DNA of 47,457 nucleotides from a virus. Under the pieces are notes generated by a model. That model was given only the letters and a program-made list of their open reading frames with translations, searched no databases and was not told the origin of the DNA. Position numbers and translations under genes: made by a program. The stretch spans positions 1 to 47,457 of the IMG/VR virus record IMGVR_UViG_3300022539_000153; one strand, given 5' to 3'. The stretch's first letter is position 1. Every line of letters starts with the position of its first letter. This document shows positions 46,394 to 47,457 of the stretch, one piece after another.

Positions 46394-47179
46394 CTATTTC
46401 TCCTTCGGAGTTATAACCTTATAAATCTGCTCCCTTCCATCATATCTACCATTAACTCCAGCTCTAAAAGTAACGCTGATAAACTCTACCGCAGCCGATG
46501 GCTTTGCCTTCTCCTCAGCATAGCTACCTGCATACTCCAAAGCCGACCCTGTAATATAATCATACCCAGTATGCTTGATTATCTTCTTGCGTCCCACATC
46601 ATACCAAGTAACAGGGATACGTGAAGTGATGTGGAAGTGCCCGCTAAAAATTGCATCAGCAGTTGGAGCAATGAGCCGTAGTTTATCTGCCCGATTAACT
46701 TTGCCTCCCATCGTATATCCTCCGCCATAATTATGATGAGCATAGATTTTAAAAGAACTTGGGGCTTTGCACTTGCTCATTTGGAATAAAGCAAAACAAG
46801 AGAATCCCTTATAGGGCAACCCCAACTGATAAGCTATGTGTTCTTCTGGAATCAAACCTACTTGTCGCATTGTTCTTTGTTCATGGTTGCCAGCGATAAG
46901 GAATAACCCTTTATTTTTTATAGGAGTTAACATACTTACGATATCTTCCATCTGTTCTCTTGGTGGATATACCTGAGTATAAACATCAGACTTCGAGCCA
47001 ACGATGGCATTTTCCATCATGTCTCCCATCCCTATCCAGTAAGCATTAGGGTTGTGTTTAATTTCATCAATCGTTTGTTTAACAAATTTAACGTTGCATT
47101 GGGGCGAACCATAATGAAAGTCTCCCAATGGATATAGTGTGAACTCCCTCTTAGGAAATCTCTTATAGAAAAACCTCAT
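46394..47179 (-). CDS. Calcineurin-type metallophosphoesterase
   Basis: A 261-residue enzyme with the full metal-binding set: GDFHYG (D20, H22), GMGDMMEN (D53), AGNHEQR (N98, H99), AHHN (148-150) and GHFH (180-183). Such phage enzymes act as phosphodiesterases or as Mre11/SbcD-like nuclease relatives. It lies in the early operon among DNA-processing genes. The ATG at 47179 follows AAGGAGAAATAA. Confidence 0.85.
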   Translation of the reverse strand: MRFFYKRFPKREFTLYPLGDFHYGSPQCNVKFVKQTIDEIKHNPNAYWIGMGDMMENAIVGSKSDVYTQVYPPREQMEDIVSMLTPIKNKGLFLIAGNHEQRTMRQVGLIPEEHIAYQLGLPYKGFSCFALFQMSKCKAPSSFKIYAHHNYGGGYTMGGKVNRADKLRLIAPTADAIFSGHFHITSRIPVTWYDVGRKKIIKHTGYDYITGSALEYAGSYAEEKAKPSAAVEFISVTFRAGVNGRYDGREQIYKVITPKEK

Positions 47180-47191
47180 TTATTTCTCCTT

Positions 47192-47457
47192 TTATCTCAC
47201 TCGATATTTTTTCCATTCCTTATAAGCTTCCTGTGCCATGTCATTTTTTACTATCACCTCAATCTTTGAGGGGAATGCAACCTGTTTATTTTCTGTCCCA
47301 GCCAACATCTCAAACACTCTGATTAGCCGTGATTCCAATACTGTAACTTTAGTATTTAAATCATTAATTGCCCCCGCAAATGTTTGATAATCAGTATTTA
47401 ACTGGTGTATATTCTGCATGAGCTTCTGGATTACCTCATCCATACTTACCTTCTGTT
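47192..47457 (-). CDS. C-terminal part of junction-spanning coiled-coil protein
   Basis: This continues the gene that starts at base 85. Joined, it is 107 residues: an N-terminal [10 protein letters not shown] leader region and a helical coiled coil (MDEVIQKLMQNIHQLNTDYQ, GAINDLNTKVTVLESRLIRVF) with a basic C-terminus. The ATG at 47443, inside the repeat, is an internal Met and not the start. The role is unknown; the coiled coil suggests an oligomer. Confidence 0.85.
   Translation of the reverse strand, partial: QKVSMDEVIQKLMQNIHQLNTDYQTFAGAINDLNTKVTVLESRLIRVFEMLAGTENKQVAFPSKIEVIVKNDMAQEAYKEWKKYRVR
47431..47457. repeat. Terminal direct repeat, right copy
   Basis: Identical to bases 1-27. 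Removing one copy gives a circle of 47,430 bp. Confidence 0.95.

Noticed and set aside
1-47457. CRISPR array, integrase or transposase
   Set aside because: No regular spaced repeat array and no recombinase or transposase motifs were seen in any translated frame; the homing endonucleases are the only mobile-type genes.

Overview
The window is almost certainly one complete circular genome of an uncultured tailed bacteriophage, about 47,430 bp. The first and last 27 bases are identical, and one gene reads in frame across the joined ends (start at 85, through base 1/47430, stop at 47192). Its start overlaps the stop of the next gene as ATGA, so the ends are an arbitrary assembly cut. The DNA is AT-rich, with strong AGGAGG-type ribosome sites, standard code and many ATGA/TAAATG overlaps. 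A P22-like portal, a gp10-like DNA-stabilisation protein, a gp4-like adaptor, no tail tube or tape-measure gene and several ejection-type proteins suggest a short-tailed (podovirus-like) member of Caudoviricetes. I see no integrase, lysogeny repressor, tRNA or CRISPR array. The host cannot be identified from the sequence.

The genome has two opposed arms that diverge from a roughly 0.85-kb non-coding region (10.28-11.10 kb) and converge at 42.87 kb. The minus arm (10.23 kb down through base 1/47430 to 43.3 kb) is a dense early/replication operon of about 45 mostly tiny genes. It includes a primase-polymerase/helicase fusion, a Cas4/RecB-like nuclease, an OB-fold-like protein, an Hjc-like nuclease, a metallophosphoesterase, a YopX-family protein, a DnaJ-type zinc protein, an HTH-HNH endonuclease, a glycoside-hydrolase-like protein, many small Cys-motif proteins and several single-helix membrane peptides. 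No DNA polymerase other than the primase-polymerase domain is visible.

The plus arm starts with small accessory genes (an MT-A70 adenine methyltransferase, a second YopX protein, tandem paralogs, a candidate structured RNA). It continues with two extremely basic proteins and the head genes (portal carrying a LAGLIDADG intein, scaffold, decoration protein, major capsid protein). Next come beta-helix and fibre proteins, a GroES homologue, tail adaptor and stabilisation genes, a tailspike, an amidase endolysin, a GNAT-like protein, ejection proteins, a membrane/lysis cassette (holin candidate, spanin-like, XhlA-like), a small-terminase candidate, a VRR-type nuclease and the large terminase at the very end.

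The main points of interest are: the portal intein with a Gln C-terminus; a structural gene that appears to start at AUC; two helically phased GTAAC arrays, one in the intergenic candidate origin and one inside the primase gene; a family of TTGACA-N17 promoters that includes one giving a leaderless mRNA; an unassigned GNRA-hairpin RNA region; and three HNH genes, two of which share a catalytic module fused to different DNA-binding domains. All function calls are by motif reading; no database search was run.
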